From the NCBI RefSeq assembly GCF_000620785.1, contig NZ_JIAI01000015.1, forward strand, positions 107,001 through 171,000: 64,000 nt of DNA, in the 5' to 3' direction. This DNA is from Actinospineispora acaciae DSM 45401 (GTDB taxonomy: Bacteria; Actinomycetota; Actinomycetes; Mycobacteriales; Pseudonocardiaceae). Position 1 is the first letter of the stretch, and each line of letters opens with the position of its first letter. The translations under genes and the position numbers were made by a program. Under the pieces are notes generated by a model. The model did no database searches, was not told the origin of the DNA, and saw nothing but the letters and a program-made list of their open reading frames with translations. This document shows positions 25,588 through 36,472 of the stretch, piece after piece.

Positions 25588-26867
25588 ATGAGCGCGCAGC
25601 CGACCACCACGGACATCGACCCGGCGAGCATCGACCTCTCGGACATCGAGTCGTTCTGGGCCAAGCCGATCGACTACCGGCACGCGGCGTTCGACGTGCT
25701 GCGCGAGGGCCCCGGCCTGCCGTTCTACGCCGAGCCCCAGCTCGCGTTCCTGCCGCAGGGGCCGGGCTACTACGCGCTGACCAAGCTGGACGACATCGTC
25801 ACCGCCAGCCGCACGCCGGGGGTCTACATCTCGGGCAAGGGCGCGACCGGCGCGGTGGACCAGCCCGTCGAGTTCCGCGAGTTCTACGGTTCGATGATCA
25901 ATATGGACGATCCGAGGCACGCCCGGCTGCGGCGGATCGTGTCGCGGGGGTTCACGCCGAAGATGCTGGACGCGCTCACCGAGAACGTCTCCCGGGTGGC
26001 CACCCGGATCGTCGACGAGGTGATCGAGTCGGGCGAGTGCGACGCGGTCGCGGACATCTCCGCGCGGCTGCCGCTGACGATCATCTGCGACATGATGGGC
26101 ATCCCGGCCAGCCAGCACCGGTTCGTCTTCGACACCACGAACGTGATCCTCGGCGTGCAGGACCCGGAGTACGTGCCGGACAAGGACAACATCATCCAGG
26201 CGCTGCTGGACGCCGGGAAGGACATGGCCGACCTGGTGCGCGGGCTGGCCAAGCTGCGCGCCGAGAAGCCCACCGACGACCTGATCTCCAAGCTCACCAA
26301 CGCCGAGATCGACGGCGAGTCCCTGACCCCGGACGAGCTGGCCTCGTTCTTCATCCTGCTCGTGGTCGCCGGCAACGAGACCACCCGCAACGCGATCAGC
26401 TGGGGCATCGAGCTGCTGACCAAGCACCCCGAGCAGCGCGCCGCCTGGCTGGCCGACCTGGACGGCGTCACCCCCACCGCCGTGGAGGAGATCGTCCGCT
26501 GGGCCTCGCCGGTGATCTTCATGCGGCGCACCCTCGCCGAGCCGGCCGTGCTGAACGGGCAGCGGCTCGAGCCCGACGACAAGGTGCTGATGTTCTACTG
26601 GGCGGCCAACCGCGACCCGGCCCACTTCGACCACCCCGAACGATTCGACGTCCGCCGCTCACCCAACCCGCACATCGGCTTCGGCGGCCCCGGCCCGCAC
26701 TTCTGCCTGGGCGCGCACCTGGCCCGCCGGGAGATCACCGTGATGTTCCGCGAGCTGCTCACCCGGATCCCGGACATCCACGCCACCGCCGAGCCGACCC
26801 GGCTCAAGTCCGCGTTCATCAACGGCATCAAGCGGCTGCCCGTCGCCTTCACCCCTGGAGTCGCGAA

Positions 26868-26871
<4 letters not shown>
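25588..26871 (+). CDS. Cytochrome P450 (CYP124/125/142-like)
   Basis: 427 residues from ATG 25588. P450 landmarks: DPRHARLRRIVSRGFTPKML, I-helix AGNETTRN, K-helix ExxR in VEEIVRW, and the haem loop FGGPGPHFCLGAH with Cys373 as haem ligand. The SRGFTP and FGGxGPHFCLG patterns are those of the actinobacterial CYP124/125/142 group, which oxidises terminal methyl groups of methyl-branched lipids or cholest-4-en-3-one. It overlaps the next gene, an acyl-CoA synthetase, by four bases. Together they could turn a terminal methyl into an acid and then its CoA ester. The family number is my judgement from motifs. Confidence 0.85.
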
Positions 26872-28478
<1,607 letters not shown>

Positions 28479-28588
28479 CGGCGGCCCCCGTGTATCGCTG
28501 CGCACCGCCATCATGAGACGGTGGAAGCTGCTCGCGTTAGATAGGCTCGGCTCGCCGGGTCTGACGACAACCGGGGGCGGCAGAGTCG

Positions 28589-29935
28589 ATGGCTAACGAG
28601 AAGGCGCGGGGGACGGACGGGCGGCTGGATCTTTCCGACCTCCCGGGGATCATTACGCCAGGCGAGAAGGACGGGGACACCGAGGGACGCGACGGCTCGT
28701 CGGAGCAGGCTCCTTCGGACGCCGAGCGGCGGGCTCCCAGGCCGGCGGCCGAGCGCACCTCGTCGACCAAGGCATTGTCCTCGAACGAGCCCTCGAACGA
28801 GCCCTCGACCGGCGCGAGCAAGCCCGTCACGAACGGCACCACTCCCGGCAGCGCCAAGCCCTCCTCCGCCGCGGCCGCCGCGGACAAGGGCGAGCCCGAG
28901 CCGAGCGGGCCAGACACCGACGCCGCGCCGACCTCCACACCCAAGGCGACCTCCACACCGAAGGCCCCCTCCAAACCCAAGGCGAACGCCAAGGCCAAGG
29001 CGAACGCCAAGCCCACCGCGAACGCCGAGGCCACCGCGAACGTCAAGCCCGCCACGAGCCCCGAGTCCGGCGCGGACGCCAAGCCCACCGCGAAGCCCAC
29101 CGCGAACGCCAAGCCCGCCGCGAGCACCGAGGCCACCGCGACCCTCAAGTCCGCGCCGAGCCCAACGCGCGCCGCGAGCGCGAACGCCAAGATCGCCGAG
29201 GAACGAGCCCGGGCGAACGCCTCGAGGCCGCCGGCCAACGCCAACGCCAACGCCAACAACGACGACGACGACCACGACTCGGTCGACGCCGCCTCGGCAC
29301 GGACCACCGCCGTCCCGATCCCACCCAGCGCACACGCCCCACCCGTTCGCACCAGCGACAACGCCGCCAACCCGCCGGCCCAACCCGAGCGCCCAAAGGG
29401 ACCCGACCCTGACTGGGACGGCCAGCCCACCGCTAAGATCCCCGTCATCCGCGAACCGATCCCCGCTCGCCACTTCGAGGCCGCACCCGAGCGGCCGCGC
29501 GCCGCCGATGTGGCGACATCCCAGGCGAACCGCAAACTGGCATGGCTTCTCGCCGGTGTGGTCGCGATCGCCGGCGGCCTGCTCATCGGCACGGTGCGGG
29601 CCAACTCGCCCGTCGACATCCCGGTTCCGATGGTGACCCCGCAGCCCCCGGCCGCCGAGCAGAACGCGTCCGCCGACAACGCGCTGTCCCAGCCGCTCGC
29701 GCCCACGCCCGAGCCGGCCGCCACTCAGGCCGCCCCGCCACCCACCCCGGCGCCGGTCGCGCCCGCGCCGACGCCGGTCGCCGTCAAGCCGGTGCCGAAA
29801 CCCCCGGCCCGGACGATCCGTCGGGAACCGGTCCAGGTCCCGACCACGAAGACGACCAAGACCACCAAGAAGTCCGAGTCGAACTCGAAGAAGGACGACA
29901 AGTCCGACAGCAACAAGAAGCGCCGCAACGACTGA
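28589..29935 (+). CDS. Low-complexity single-pass membrane protein, unknown function
   Basis: 448 residues. Residues 1 to about 310 are polar and repetitive, especially between about 115 and 195, where Ala, Lys, Pro and Thr alternate in units such as KANAKAKANAKPTANAEA. One membrane helix follows (LAWLLAGVVAIAGGLLIG, about 315-332), then an extracytoplasmic Pro/Ala-rich stalk and a very basic Lys/Ser/Asp tail. Such a design fits a wall-spanning or nucleoid/envelope-linked anchor, but no domain is recognisable. A long antisense frame on the other strand is a shadow of this biased composition. The gene stands alone. Confidence 0.75.
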   Translation: MANEKARGTDGRLDLSDLPGIITPGEKDGDTEGRDGSSEQAPSDAERRAPRPAAERTSSTKALSSNEPSNEPSTGASKPVTNGTTPGSAKPSSAAAAADKGEPEPSGPDTDAAPTSTPKATSTPKAPSKPKANAKAKANAKPTANAEATANVKPATSPESGADAKPTAKPTANAKPAASTEATATLKSAPSPTRAASANAKIAEERARANASRPPANANANANNDDDDHDSVDAASARTTAVPIPPSAHAPPVRTSDNAANPPAQPERPKGPDPDWDGQPTAKIPVIREPIPARHFEAAPERPRAADVATSQANRKLAWLLAGVVAIAGGLLIGTVRANSPVDIPVPMVTPQPPAAEQNASADNALSQPLAPTPEPAATQAAPPPTPAPVAPAPTPVAVKPVPKPPARTIRREPVQVPTTKTTKTTKKSESNSKKDDKSDSNKKRRND

Positions 29936-29962
29936 CCTCGGCGACCGGCCGAGGCACCGCCG

Positions 29963-30181
29963 TCAAGCCGCGTCGGACTGCTGGACCTCCGCGCTCATCA
30001 CCGCGTCCACGATCCCCATGATCAGTCCCTGGGAGCCGAGCCGGTAGCCGAACTCTTCCCAGGACAGCAGCTCGCGGGACAGCAGCTCGCCGACCGGACC
30101 GGGGTACACCCGGGTGGCCCGGAACGCGGCCGCGCGCAACCGCATCCGCTCGTGGTGGTCCATCGGAACCTGCATGCTCAT
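29963..30181 (-). CDS. Small conserved actinobacterial protein (72 aa)
   Basis: 72 residues from the ATG at 30181, preceded by GGAGGTG with six-base spacing, which decides the start against a frame 15 codons longer. Sequence includes MDHHERMRLRAAAFRA, VYPGPVGELLSRELLSWEEF and GYRLGSQGLIMGIVDAVM. I recognise the pattern as a frequent small actinobacterial protein without known role. No membrane segment. Convergent with the low-complexity gene. Confidence 0.75.
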   Translation of the reverse strand: MSMQVPMDHHERMRLRAAAFRATRVYPGPVGELLSRELLSWEEFGYRLGSQGLIMGIVDAVMSAEVQQSDAA

Positions 30182-30385
30182 GTCAGCACCTCCGCCTGGT
30201 GGAGAACTTCGGCGGCGGCTCGGCACTGAGGCGCGCTCCCCGAAGCATTCATGGTTACCCAGGAATCGGGTCTACCTACCGTCGTGAGACGAGCGACTCA
30301 CTCCTGGCTCAACGAGCCGGCGGCCGAACCGGAACTCCCCGCTCGGCGAGCAGGCGCCCGCCGGCGTCGCCTACCGTTGCTGACC

Positions 30386-31057
30386 ATGGCCTCCTCGGAA
30401 CCGCTGTCCGCTCGCCTCTGGGCCGACATCGAGCACATCTACCAGGCAGTACTGGCCCACCCGTTCCTCACCGGGCTGACCGACGGGTCCCTGCCGGCCG
30501 AGTCGTTCCGGCATTTCATCGTCCAGGACGCGCACTACCTGCGCGGCTACGCCCGCGCGCTGGCGGTGTGCGCGGCCAAGGCCCCGACCGAGCAGGACAC
30601 CGTCATGTTCGCCGAGCACGCCGCCGGCGCGATCGCGGCCGAGCAGCAGATGCACGCCGAGCTGGCCTCGGCACTGGGTTCCTCTTCGGACGAGTCGGCC
30701 GCTCCTGTCGCCCCGACGACCAGGGCGTACGTCAGCTACCTGTTGGCCACCGTGCACGGCGGTTCGTTCGCCGAGGGGTTGGGCGCGGTGCTGCCGTGCT
30801 ACTGGATCTACGCCAGGGTCGGCGACGAGCTGCTCGCCCGCTCCTCGCCGGACCCGCTGTACGCGCGGTGGATCTCGATGTACGGCGGCGAGGAGTACCA
30901 GTCGGTGGTGAACGCCGTGCTCACCCTCACCGACCGCATCGGCCCCACGCTCGCGCCCGACGAGCTGGACCGCGTCCGCGAGCACTTCGTCACCACGTCG
31001 CGGTACGAGTGGATGTTCTGGGACGCCGGCTACCGCCGCGAGGCCTGGCCGATCTGA
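30386..31057 (+). CDS. tenA: TenA/thiaminase II family aminopyrimidine aminohydrolase
   Basis: 223 residues from ATG 30386; the upstream extension is non-conserved. All-helical TenA fold: FIVQDAHYLRGYARALA holds the active-site Asp, LPCYWIYARVGDEL holds the nucleophile Cys138, and FWDAGYRREAWP holds the C-terminal Glu region. TenA salvages thiamine breakdown products by hydrolysing aminopyrimidines. No thiamine biosynthesis genes are adjacent and I see no TPP riboswitch upstream, so a non-thiamine substrate is possible. Confidence 0.87.
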   Translation: MASSEPLSARLWADIEHIYQAVLAHPFLTGLTDGSLPAESFRHFIVQDAHYLRGYARALAVCAAKAPTEQDTVMFAEHAAGAIAAEQQMHAELASALGSSSDESAAPVAPTTRAYVSYLLATVHGGSFAEGLGAVLPCYWIYARVGDELLARSSPDPLYARWISMYGGEEYQSVVNAVLTLTDRIGPTLAPDELDRVREHFVTTSRYEWMFWDAGYRREAWPI

Positions 31058-31080
31058 TCCTGTCGTTTCCCCGCGCCCGG

Positions 31081-31095
31081 ACGTACGGTGTACGT
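31081..31095. promoter_or_regulatory. 15-bp palindromic operator, CYP140-like promoter
   Basis: ACGTAC-GGT-GTACGT, the exact reverse complement of the element at 25530-25544. It lies 25 bases upstream of the ATG at 31121, overlapping where a promoter would be. Confidence 0.6.
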
Positions 31096-31120
31096 AACGA
31101 TCGGGAACGGGGAGGCGCGC

Positions 31121-32437
31121 ATGCGGGTTCCGGACACCGTCAGGTGGCTGTCGACACACGGGCTGGCGCGGACGGTGCTGCGGCGCGAGGCGCGGCGCGG
31201 CAACCTGAACGCCCGGCTGCTGATGGACCCGGCGATGCGGGCGAACCCGTATCCGCACCTGGAGCGGCTGCGCGCGGAGTACCCGTTCACGAACGCGCTG
31301 ACCGGCAAGCTCACCGTGCACCACGACATCGGCACCGAGGTGCTGCGCTCGGACGACTTCGGCACCGCGTCCTACGGCGGCGCGCCCCGCTCGGTCCGCC
31401 AGGTGCTGCACTGGATGGCGCCGCAGTCCGCGCGCAGCGTGATCGAGCCGCCGTCCATGCTCGCTTCGGACCCTCCCGAGCACAGCCGCTACCGCAAGCT
31501 GGTCACCCGCGCGTTCACCGTCAAGGCCGTCAACGCGCTGCGCGAGCGCGCCGAGCAGATCGCCGCCGAGCTGCTCGACGACCTCCCCGCGAACGGCGCG
31601 AGCGGCCCGGTGGACCTGGTGCAGGCCTACGCCGCGCCGCTGCCGGTGATCGTGATCTGCGAGATCCTCGGCGCGCCGACGTCGATGCGCGAGCGGTTCC
31701 TGGCCTGGGGCGACGACGCGGCCAGCTCGCTGGACCTGGGGCTGGACCGGCGCGCGTTCGCCCGCGCCCAGCGCGGCATCGACAGCCTGCTGGACTGGCT
31801 GCGCGGCCACTTCGACACGCTGCGCCGCTCGCCCGGCGAGGACATCCTGTCCCAGCTGGTCACCGCCTCGGACGCGGACAACGAGGGCCTCAACGAGACC
31901 GAGCTGCTGGCCACCAGCATGCTCGTGCTCGCCGCCGGCTTCGAGACCACCGTGAACCTGATCGCCAACGGCATCGCCCTGCTGGAGGAGCACCCCGACC
32001 AGCGCGCCCTGCTGGCCGAGCGGCCCGACCTGTGGCCCACCGCGGTGGACGAGATCCTCCGCTTCGACTCCCCGGTCTCCCGCACCGCGCGGCGGGCGCT
32101 GCGCGACACCGAGGTGGCCGGCGTCCGGATCCGCCGCGACGAGATAGTCGTCATCTCCCTCGCCGGGACGAACCGTGACCCTCAGGTCTTCGAGGACGCC
32201 GCACGGTTCGACGTGACGCGGCCGAACGCGGGCAAGCACCTGGCGTTCTCCAGCGGGATCCACCACTGCCTGGGCGCGTCGCTGGCACGGATGGAAGGGA
32301 CCGTGGCGCTGCGGGGGCTGTACGAGCGGTTCCCCGACCTGACCCTGGTCGGGCAGCCTCGACGGCGCCCGACGTCGAACCTGCGCGGCTACCAGGCGAT
32401 GTCGGCCGAGCTGTCCGGGACGACGGTCGCCCGGTAG
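31121..32437 (+). CDS. Cytochrome P450 (CYP140-like)
   Basis: 438 residues from ATG 31121, with GGGGAGG six bases upstream. Features: RRGNLNARLLMDPAMRANPYP near the N-terminus, PPEHSRYRKLVTRAFT, I-helix LAAGFETTVNLIANGI, K-helix DEILRF, RPNAGKHLAFSSG before the haem loop, Cys383 in IHHCLGASLARMEG. These resemble what I recall of mycobacterial CYP140 (RPNAGRHLAFSTG and AGFETTVNLLGNG segments). Function of CYP140 is not established. Shares its operator palindrome with the other P450. No ferredoxin is encoded nearby. Confidence 0.83.
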   Translation: MRVPDTVRWLSTHGLARTVLRREARRGNLNARLLMDPAMRANPYPHLERLRAEYPFTNALTGKLTVHHDIGTEVLRSDDFGTASYGGAPRSVRQVLHWMAPQSARSVIEPPSMLASDPPEHSRYRKLVTRAFTVKAVNALRERAEQIAAELLDDLPANGASGPVDLVQAYAAPLPVIVICEILGAPTSMRERFLAWGDDAASSLDLGLDRRAFARAQRGIDSLLDWLRGHFDTLRRSPGEDILSQLVTASDADNEGLNETELLATSMLVLAAGFETTVNLIANGIALLEEHPDQRALLAERPDLWPTAVDEILRFDSPVSRTARRALRDTEVAGVRIRRDEIVVISLAGTNRDPQVFEDAARFDVTRPNAGKHLAFSSGIHHCLGASLARMEGTVALRGLYERFPDLTLVGQPRRRPTSNLRGYQAMSAELSGTTVAR

Positions 32438-32438
32438 G

Positions 32439-33269
32439 TCAGGGCTCGTCGAAGGCGGTGGCCCGGCTCACCGGCTCCCAGGTGTCCAGCTCTACGGCGA
32501 TCCGGTCCAGCCGGCCGCGGATGCCGTCCACGGCGTCGGCGCCGAGGACCAGGCGCAGCGGGGTGTGGTCGGCGTTCAGGGCGGTCAGGATCGCGGCGGC
32601 CGCCTTGGCCGGGTCGCCGGCCTGCGAGCCGTCCCCGCCGGTCACATAGTCGCGGATCGGGCCGACGGTGCCGGCGTACTCGGGCAGCGGCGCGGACATG
32701 TACGCGGATCCGGGGTTGAACAGGCCGGTACGGAACGCGCCGGGTTCCACGATCAGGAACCGGACGCCGAAGTCGACCTCCTGGGCCAGCGTCTCGGTCA
32801 GGCCCTCCAGCGCGAACTTCGTGGCGCAGTACGCGCCGAACCCGGGCGCCGTGACCTGGCCGCCCACGCTGGACATCTGCACCACCGCGCCACCGCCCTG
32901 GCGGCGCATGTGCGGCAGGACGGCCTTGGTCAGCGCGGCCGGCCCGAAGAAGTGCAGGTCGAACAGGTAGCGCAGCTCGTCCTGGGTGGTCTCCTCCAGC
33001 GCGCCGACCTGGGTCCGGCCGGCGTTGTTGACCAGCACGTCCAGCCGTCCGTGCCGGGTCACCACGTCGTCCACCACCGCGGCCGCGCCCGGCGCCGTGA
33101 CGTCGAGCTGGACGGAGTCGACCCGGCCGGGGTGCGCGGCGGCCAGGTCGCCCAGCGCGCCGGGCCGGCGGGCGGCGCCGACCACCGTGTCCCCGGAGTC
33201 CAGCGCGACCTCGGCGATCGCCCTGCCGAACCCGCTGCTCGCGCCCGTAACCAGCCAGACCCGGGACAT
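32439..33269 (-). CDS. Short-chain dehydrogenase/reductase
   Basis: 276 residues, classical SDR: cofactor motif TGASSGFG (8-15), NNAG (about 86-89), catalytic Ser in MSSVGG and YCATK (Tyr-x-x-x-Lys, about 151-155), then PGAFRTGLF. Close to oxidoreductases of the type annotated as retinol dehydrogenase-like. Substrate unknown. One base separates its stop from that of the convergent P450. Confidence 0.85.
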   Translation of the reverse strand: MSRVWLVTGASSGFGRAIAEVALDSGDTVVGAARRPGALGDLAAAHPGRVDSVQLDVTAPGAAAVVDDVVTRHGRLDVLVNNAGRTQVGALEETTQDELRYLFDLHFFGPAALTKAVLPHMRRQGGGAVVQMSSVGGQVTAPGFGAYCATKFALEGLTETLAQEVDFGVRFLIVEPGAFRTGLFNPGSAYMSAPLPEYAGTVGPIRDYVTGGDGSQAGDPAKAAAAILTALNADHTPLRLVLGADAVDGIRGRLDRIAVELDTWEPVSRATAFDEP

Positions 33270-33270
33270 C

Positions 33271-33672
33271 TCAGCCGACGCCCCCGCGCTCGTCGAACCG
33301 GTCCGGGATGATCAGGTGCAGCACGAAGCCGATCACCGCGACCACGATGGCGCCCCAGAAGCCCGCCCAGAAGCCGTCCACGTGGAACTCCAGCCCGAGC
33401 TTCTCGGACAGCCAGCCGACCAGCAGGAACAGCAGCGCGTTCACCACCAGCCCGATCAGCCCCAGGGTGAGCAGGTAGAACGCGCAGCCGAGCGTCTTGA
33501 CCACCGGTTTGATCACGGCGTTCACCAGGCCGAAGATCAGCGCGACCACCAGCAGCGTGCCGATCTTGCCACCGCCGCCGGAGCCGCCCAGGGTGATTCC
33601 GGAGACCACCAGGGTGGCCACCCACAACGCGACAGCGTTGACCACCACCCTGATGGCGAACACCAGAGCCAT
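33271..33672 (-). CDS. Phage_holin_4_2 / Mycobacterium-type small membrane protein
   Basis: 133 residues with four hydrophobic segments (about 5-25, 40-60, 64-90, 104-122) and the family pattern GLVNAVIKPVVKTLGCAFYLLTLGLIGLVVNALLF... interrupted by short charged loops. Proteins of this family are common in actinobacteria and are named after phage holins only by similarity. Role unknown. Start ATG overlaps the serine hydrolase stop by one base (TGATG), so the two are co-translated. Confidence 0.8.
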   Translation of the reverse strand: MALVFAIRVVVNAVALWVATLVVSGITLGGSGGGGKIGTLLVVALIFGLVNAVIKPVVKTLGCAFYLLTLGLIGLVVNALLFLLVGWLSEKLGLEFHVDGFWAGFWGAIVVAVIGFVLHLIIPDRFDERGGVG

Positions 33673-34901
33673 CAGTCCACCACCGCCTGATAAACGAGCG
33701 TACGCAGCTGAGATCGAATGGGATGAGTGCTGGACGGTAGCAGTTGCGTGAAGAACAGCGCCGTCAGCTCCTGCACCGGGTCCACCCAGAACGCCGTGCT
33801 GGCCGCCCCGCCCCAGGCGAACTCGCCCTCGCTGGACAGCACCCGCGTCGCGGCCGCGTCCAGGATCACCGAGAAGCCCAGCCCGAACCCGGTGCCGGCC
33901 ATCGTCGACTCGGAGAAGATCGGCCGCCCGAAGCTCTCCAGGTCGGCGCCGCCGGGCAGGTGGTTGCGGGTCATGTAGGCCAGCGTGCGGCTGCCCAGCA
34001 CGCGTGCCCCGTCCAGCGCGCCGCCGCCGAGCAGCATCTGGGTGAACCGGTGGTAGTCCGCCGCGCTGGACACCAGCCCACCGCCGCCGGACAGGCACGC
34101 CGGCTGGCGGGTGCCGGTGACGCCCATCGCGTCGTTGCGCACGATCTTCCCGGTGTCCGGGTCCGGGCCGTAGAGCGCACCCAGGCGCTCGGGGTCGACG
34201 GCCGCGAACGCCGTCTCCGTCATGCCCAACGGGTCGAAGATCCGCTCGGCGAAGAACTCGTCCAGCCGCCGCCCGGAGACCACCTCGACGACCCGGCCGA
34301 GCACGTCGGTGGCCACCGAGTAGTTCCACTCCGTGCCGGGGTTGAACAGCAGCGGGAAGCCGGCCCACGCCGCGCAGCTGCCGGCCAGGTCCAGCCCGCG
34401 CGGGTTGCCCCACTCGAACCCGCCGCGCCGGTAGATCTCGTCCACCGGGTGCGCGTGCAGGAAGCCGTAGGTCAGCCCGGAGGTGTGGGTGAGCAGGTGC
34501 CAGAGCCGGATCGGCTCGGTCGCGGGCACGGTGGCCGGCTTGAGCGCCGAGCCCTTGGCGTACACCCGCATGTCGGCGAACTCCGGGATGTACCGCGCGA
34601 TCGGGTCGTTGAGCTCCAGGCGCCCCTCCTCGACCAGGATCATCGCAGCCACCGAGGTGACCGGCTTGGACATCGAGTAGATGCGCCACAGCGTGTCGCT
34701 CTGCACCGGCAGCCCGGCCTCGACGTCGCGCTGCCCGCGCACGCCGAGGTGCACGATCTTGCCGCGCCTGGTCACCAGGGCCAACCAGCCGGCCAGCCGG
34801 CCGTCGTCCACATAACGGGCGAAGTGTTGGTCGATCCGGGACAGCCGATCGGCGTCCATTCCGACCTCGCCGGGATCGATCTCGGGGGTCAACTCGGCCA
34901 C
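33672..34901 (-). CDS. Beta-lactamase-family serine hydrolase (class C-like/esterase)
   Basis: 409 residues from GTG 34901 (an ATG 14 codons later is possible). The nucleophile motif SxxK is Ser76-Met-Ser-Lys79 in IYSMSKP. The second motif is in EWNYSVATDVLGR, with a Tyr in the expected place. HLLTHTSGLTYGF is typical of the family. The family covers class C beta-lactamases, D-Ala-D-Ala peptidases and EstB-like esterases. No signal peptide is seen, so a cytosolic esterase is more likely than a lactamase. A much longer frame running to 36455 is a composition artefact crossing the EamA gene. Confidence 0.85.
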   Translation of the reverse strand: MAELTPEIDPGEVGMDADRLSRIDQHFARYVDDGRLAGWLALVTRRGKIVHLGVRGQRDVEAGLPVQSDTLWRIYSMSKPVTSVAAMILVEEGRLELNDPIARYIPEFADMRVYAKGSALKPATVPATEPIRLWHLLTHTSGLTYGFLHAHPVDEIYRRGGFEWGNPRGLDLAGSCAAWAGFPLLFNPGTEWNYSVATDVLGRVVEVVSGRRLDEFFAERIFDPLGMTETAFAAVDPERLGALYGPDPDTGKIVRNDAMGVTGTRQPACLSGGGGLVSSAADYHRFTQMLLGGGALDGARVLGSRTLAYMTRNHLPGGADLESFGRPIFSESTMAGTGFGLGFSVILDAAATRVLSSEGEFAWGGAASTAFWVDPVQELTALFFTQLLPSSTHPIRSQLRTLVYQAVVD

Positions 34902-34967
34902 GACCGCTGACCCTACCGGCCCTATGCCGCTCCGGCCGTCCGTAAATCCGTGCGCTAAGTTGCCGCC

Positions 34968-35357
34968 GTGGCCACCTCCTGGATCGACCTGGTCGGATAC
35001 GTCAGGGTGCGGTACGAGATCTTCCAACAGACCAACGGGACGCTCCGGTTCCACCTGCCCACCAGCGGCGACCGGACCCAGCGCGTCGCCGTGCACCACA
35101 TCGAGTCCGACGGCACCGAGTGGATCCTGATCGAGTCCGCGATCGCCCGCGCGGACGACGTGGACCTGAAGCAGCTGCTGGAGCTGGCCGGCCGCTCGGT
35201 GATCGGCGGGGTGGTCGTGGTGGACGGCGTGGCGCTGCTGCGGCACGCCACCACGCTGGCCGACCTGGCGCTCACCCAGTTCGACCAGCCGTTCCGGTTG
35301 GTGGTGGAGCGCGCCGATGCGCTCGAGCACGAGCTCACCGGCGCGGACCAGTTCTAA
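34968..35357 (+). CDS. Conserved hypothetical protein, possibly YbjN/CesT-like fold
   Basis: 129 residues, GTG start. The sequence alternates strands and helices (RFHLPTSGDRTQRVAVHHIE, WILIESAIARADDVDLKQLL, VIGGVVVVDGVALLRHATTL, FRLVVERADALEHELTG). The pattern of a hydrophobic strand, LLRH.TTLADL, and a terminal helix with ADALE resembles chaperone-like YbjN/CesT proteins, but this is a weak structural guess. Divergent from the serine hydrolase; the stop overlaps the EamA gene stop by four bases. Confidence 0.65.
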   Translation: MATSWIDLVGYVRVRYEIFQQTNGTLRFHLPTSGDRTQRVAVHHIESDGTEWILIESAIARADDVDLKQLLELAGRSVIGGVVVVDGVALLRHATTLADLALTQFDQPFRLVVERADALEHELTGADQF

Positions 35358-36232
35358 CCCGCACGTAGCGCGGCCACCACCGCGGCGGCGCAGAGCAATC
35401 CGGCGCCCACCGCGCCGGCCGCCCCGAGCCGCTCGCCGAGCAGCAGCACGCCGAGCACCGTCGCGGTGACCGGTTCGAGCACCGCGACCACCGCCGCCGA
35501 GGTGGCCGACACCCCGCGCAGCCCGGTGAAGAACAGCCCGTAGGCCACCGCCGTCGGCACCCAGGCGAAGAACAGCAGCACGCCCACCGACGCCGCCGTC
35601 GGCGCGAACCCGACGCCCACCCCCGGCACCGTGATCACCCCGAGCATCACCGCGCCGGCGGTGAACCCGAACCCGATGGTGGCCGGGCCGTCCAACCCGG
35701 GCACCGGCCGGCGCCCCAGCAGCGTCAGCGCGGCGAACCCGGCCGCCGACACCAGCGCCAGCGACGCCCCGAGGGCGAGCGCGCCGCCGTCGAACCCGCC
35801 GGGCACGCCGAGCAGCAGCGCCAGCCCGAGCACGGCAAGGCCGATCGCCGCGCTCGGCACCAGCCCCGGCCGCCGCCGGGCCCGCGCCGCCTCCACCGCG
35901 AGCACCAGCACCGGCGCCGCACCCAACGTCACCAGCGTGGCCACCCCCACCGAGGTGAGCGAGACCGCCGCGAAATAGCAGGCCTGGTACGACGCGGTCA
36001 GCCCGCCCACGGCAAGCACCCGCCCCAGCCCGGCCCTGGTCAACGGGGCGACGCCGGAGGTCAGGGCCATCACCGCGAGCACCGTCAGCCCGCCGCCGGC
36101 CAGCCGGTAGGTGGCCACGGCCAGCGGCTGCAGCTCGGTGAGCCGGCCGAGCACCGCGCCCGCCAGCCCGCCGGTGCCCCACAGCATCCCGGCGGCAACG
36201 ACCCGCATCAGGTCGTTTCGAAACAAAGACAT
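35354..36232 (-). CDS. EamA-family (DMT superfamily) transporter
   Basis: 292 residues from ATG 36232, supported by GCAGGAG six bases upstream. About ten membrane helices in two EamA repeats: the first begins GMLWGTGGLAGAVLGRLTELQPLAVATYR, split as two blocks of the usual pattern, and the second ends EPVTATVLGVLLLGERLG. Members export or import amino acids, nucleotides or drugs. Specificity is not readable. Charged loop ARARRRPG in the middle. Confidence 0.85.
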   Translation of the reverse strand: MSLFRNDLMRVVAAGMLWGTGGLAGAVLGRLTELQPLAVATYRLAGGGLTVLAVMALTSGVAPLTRAGLGRVLAVGGLTASYQACYFAAVSLTSVGVATLVTLGAAPVLVLAVEAARARRRPGLVPSAAIGLAVLGLALLLGVPGGFDGGALALGASLALVSAAGFAALTLLGRRPVPGLDGPATIGFGFTAGAVMLGVITVPGVGVGFAPTAASVGVLLFFAWVPTAVAYGLFFTGLRGVSATSAAVVAVLEPVTATVLGVLLLGERLGAAGAVGAGLLCAAAVVAALRAG

Positions 36233-36363
36233 GAACGCTCCTGCGACTGGATACGAATGGGTCGCGGAAGCGGGCACACCGAAATAAGGCCCAGTTCAGA
36301 CAGAACCGTGCCGGCCGATCCGCCCGCTCAGGAGGCGGGCGGCGGGGTGATCGGGAAACACCG

Positions 36364-36378
36364 GTGCACGACGTGCAC
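36364..36378. promoter_or_regulatory. Palindrome in the 36233-36472 intergenic region
   Basis: GTGCAC-GAC-GTGCAC is a near-perfect inverted repeat between the divergent EamA and NTF2-like genes. The same gap also has a GC hairpin (CGCCCGC ... GCGGGCG, 36321-36341). Regulator unknown; GTGCAC is self-complementary, so chance occurrence is possible. Confidence 0.3.
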
Positions 36379-36472
36379 GTTACCCCGACCTCGAATCCAT
36401 TACCTCCCAGGGAATCGCGCGGACTACCTCCGACTGGCACCGTGGACCGCGTCAACCCACCGAGGAGGAACC

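Noticed and set aside
28511..29724. Two long minus-strand frames opposite the low-complexity gene
   Set aside because: They are Gly/Ala/Val/Leu-rich repeats created by the biased plus-strand codons, with no ribosome site or domain. The plus gene has a coherent layout including a membrane helix.
30182..30385. TPP riboswitch before tenA
   Set aside because: The CTGAGA and paired ACC motifs of the THI element are not found in the 204-base gap, so none is claimed.
33271..33672. Prophage remnant because of a holin-like protein
   Set aside because: The family is a common chromosomal membrane protein in actinobacteria, it is co-translated with a serine hydrolase, and no other phage genes occur.
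33672..36455. A 927-codon minus-strand open frame
   Set aside because: Only its last 409 codons read as a serine hydrolase. The rest lies antisense to, or in another frame of, the 129-codon gene and the EamA gene and is Gly/Arg/Ala-rich shadow sequence.
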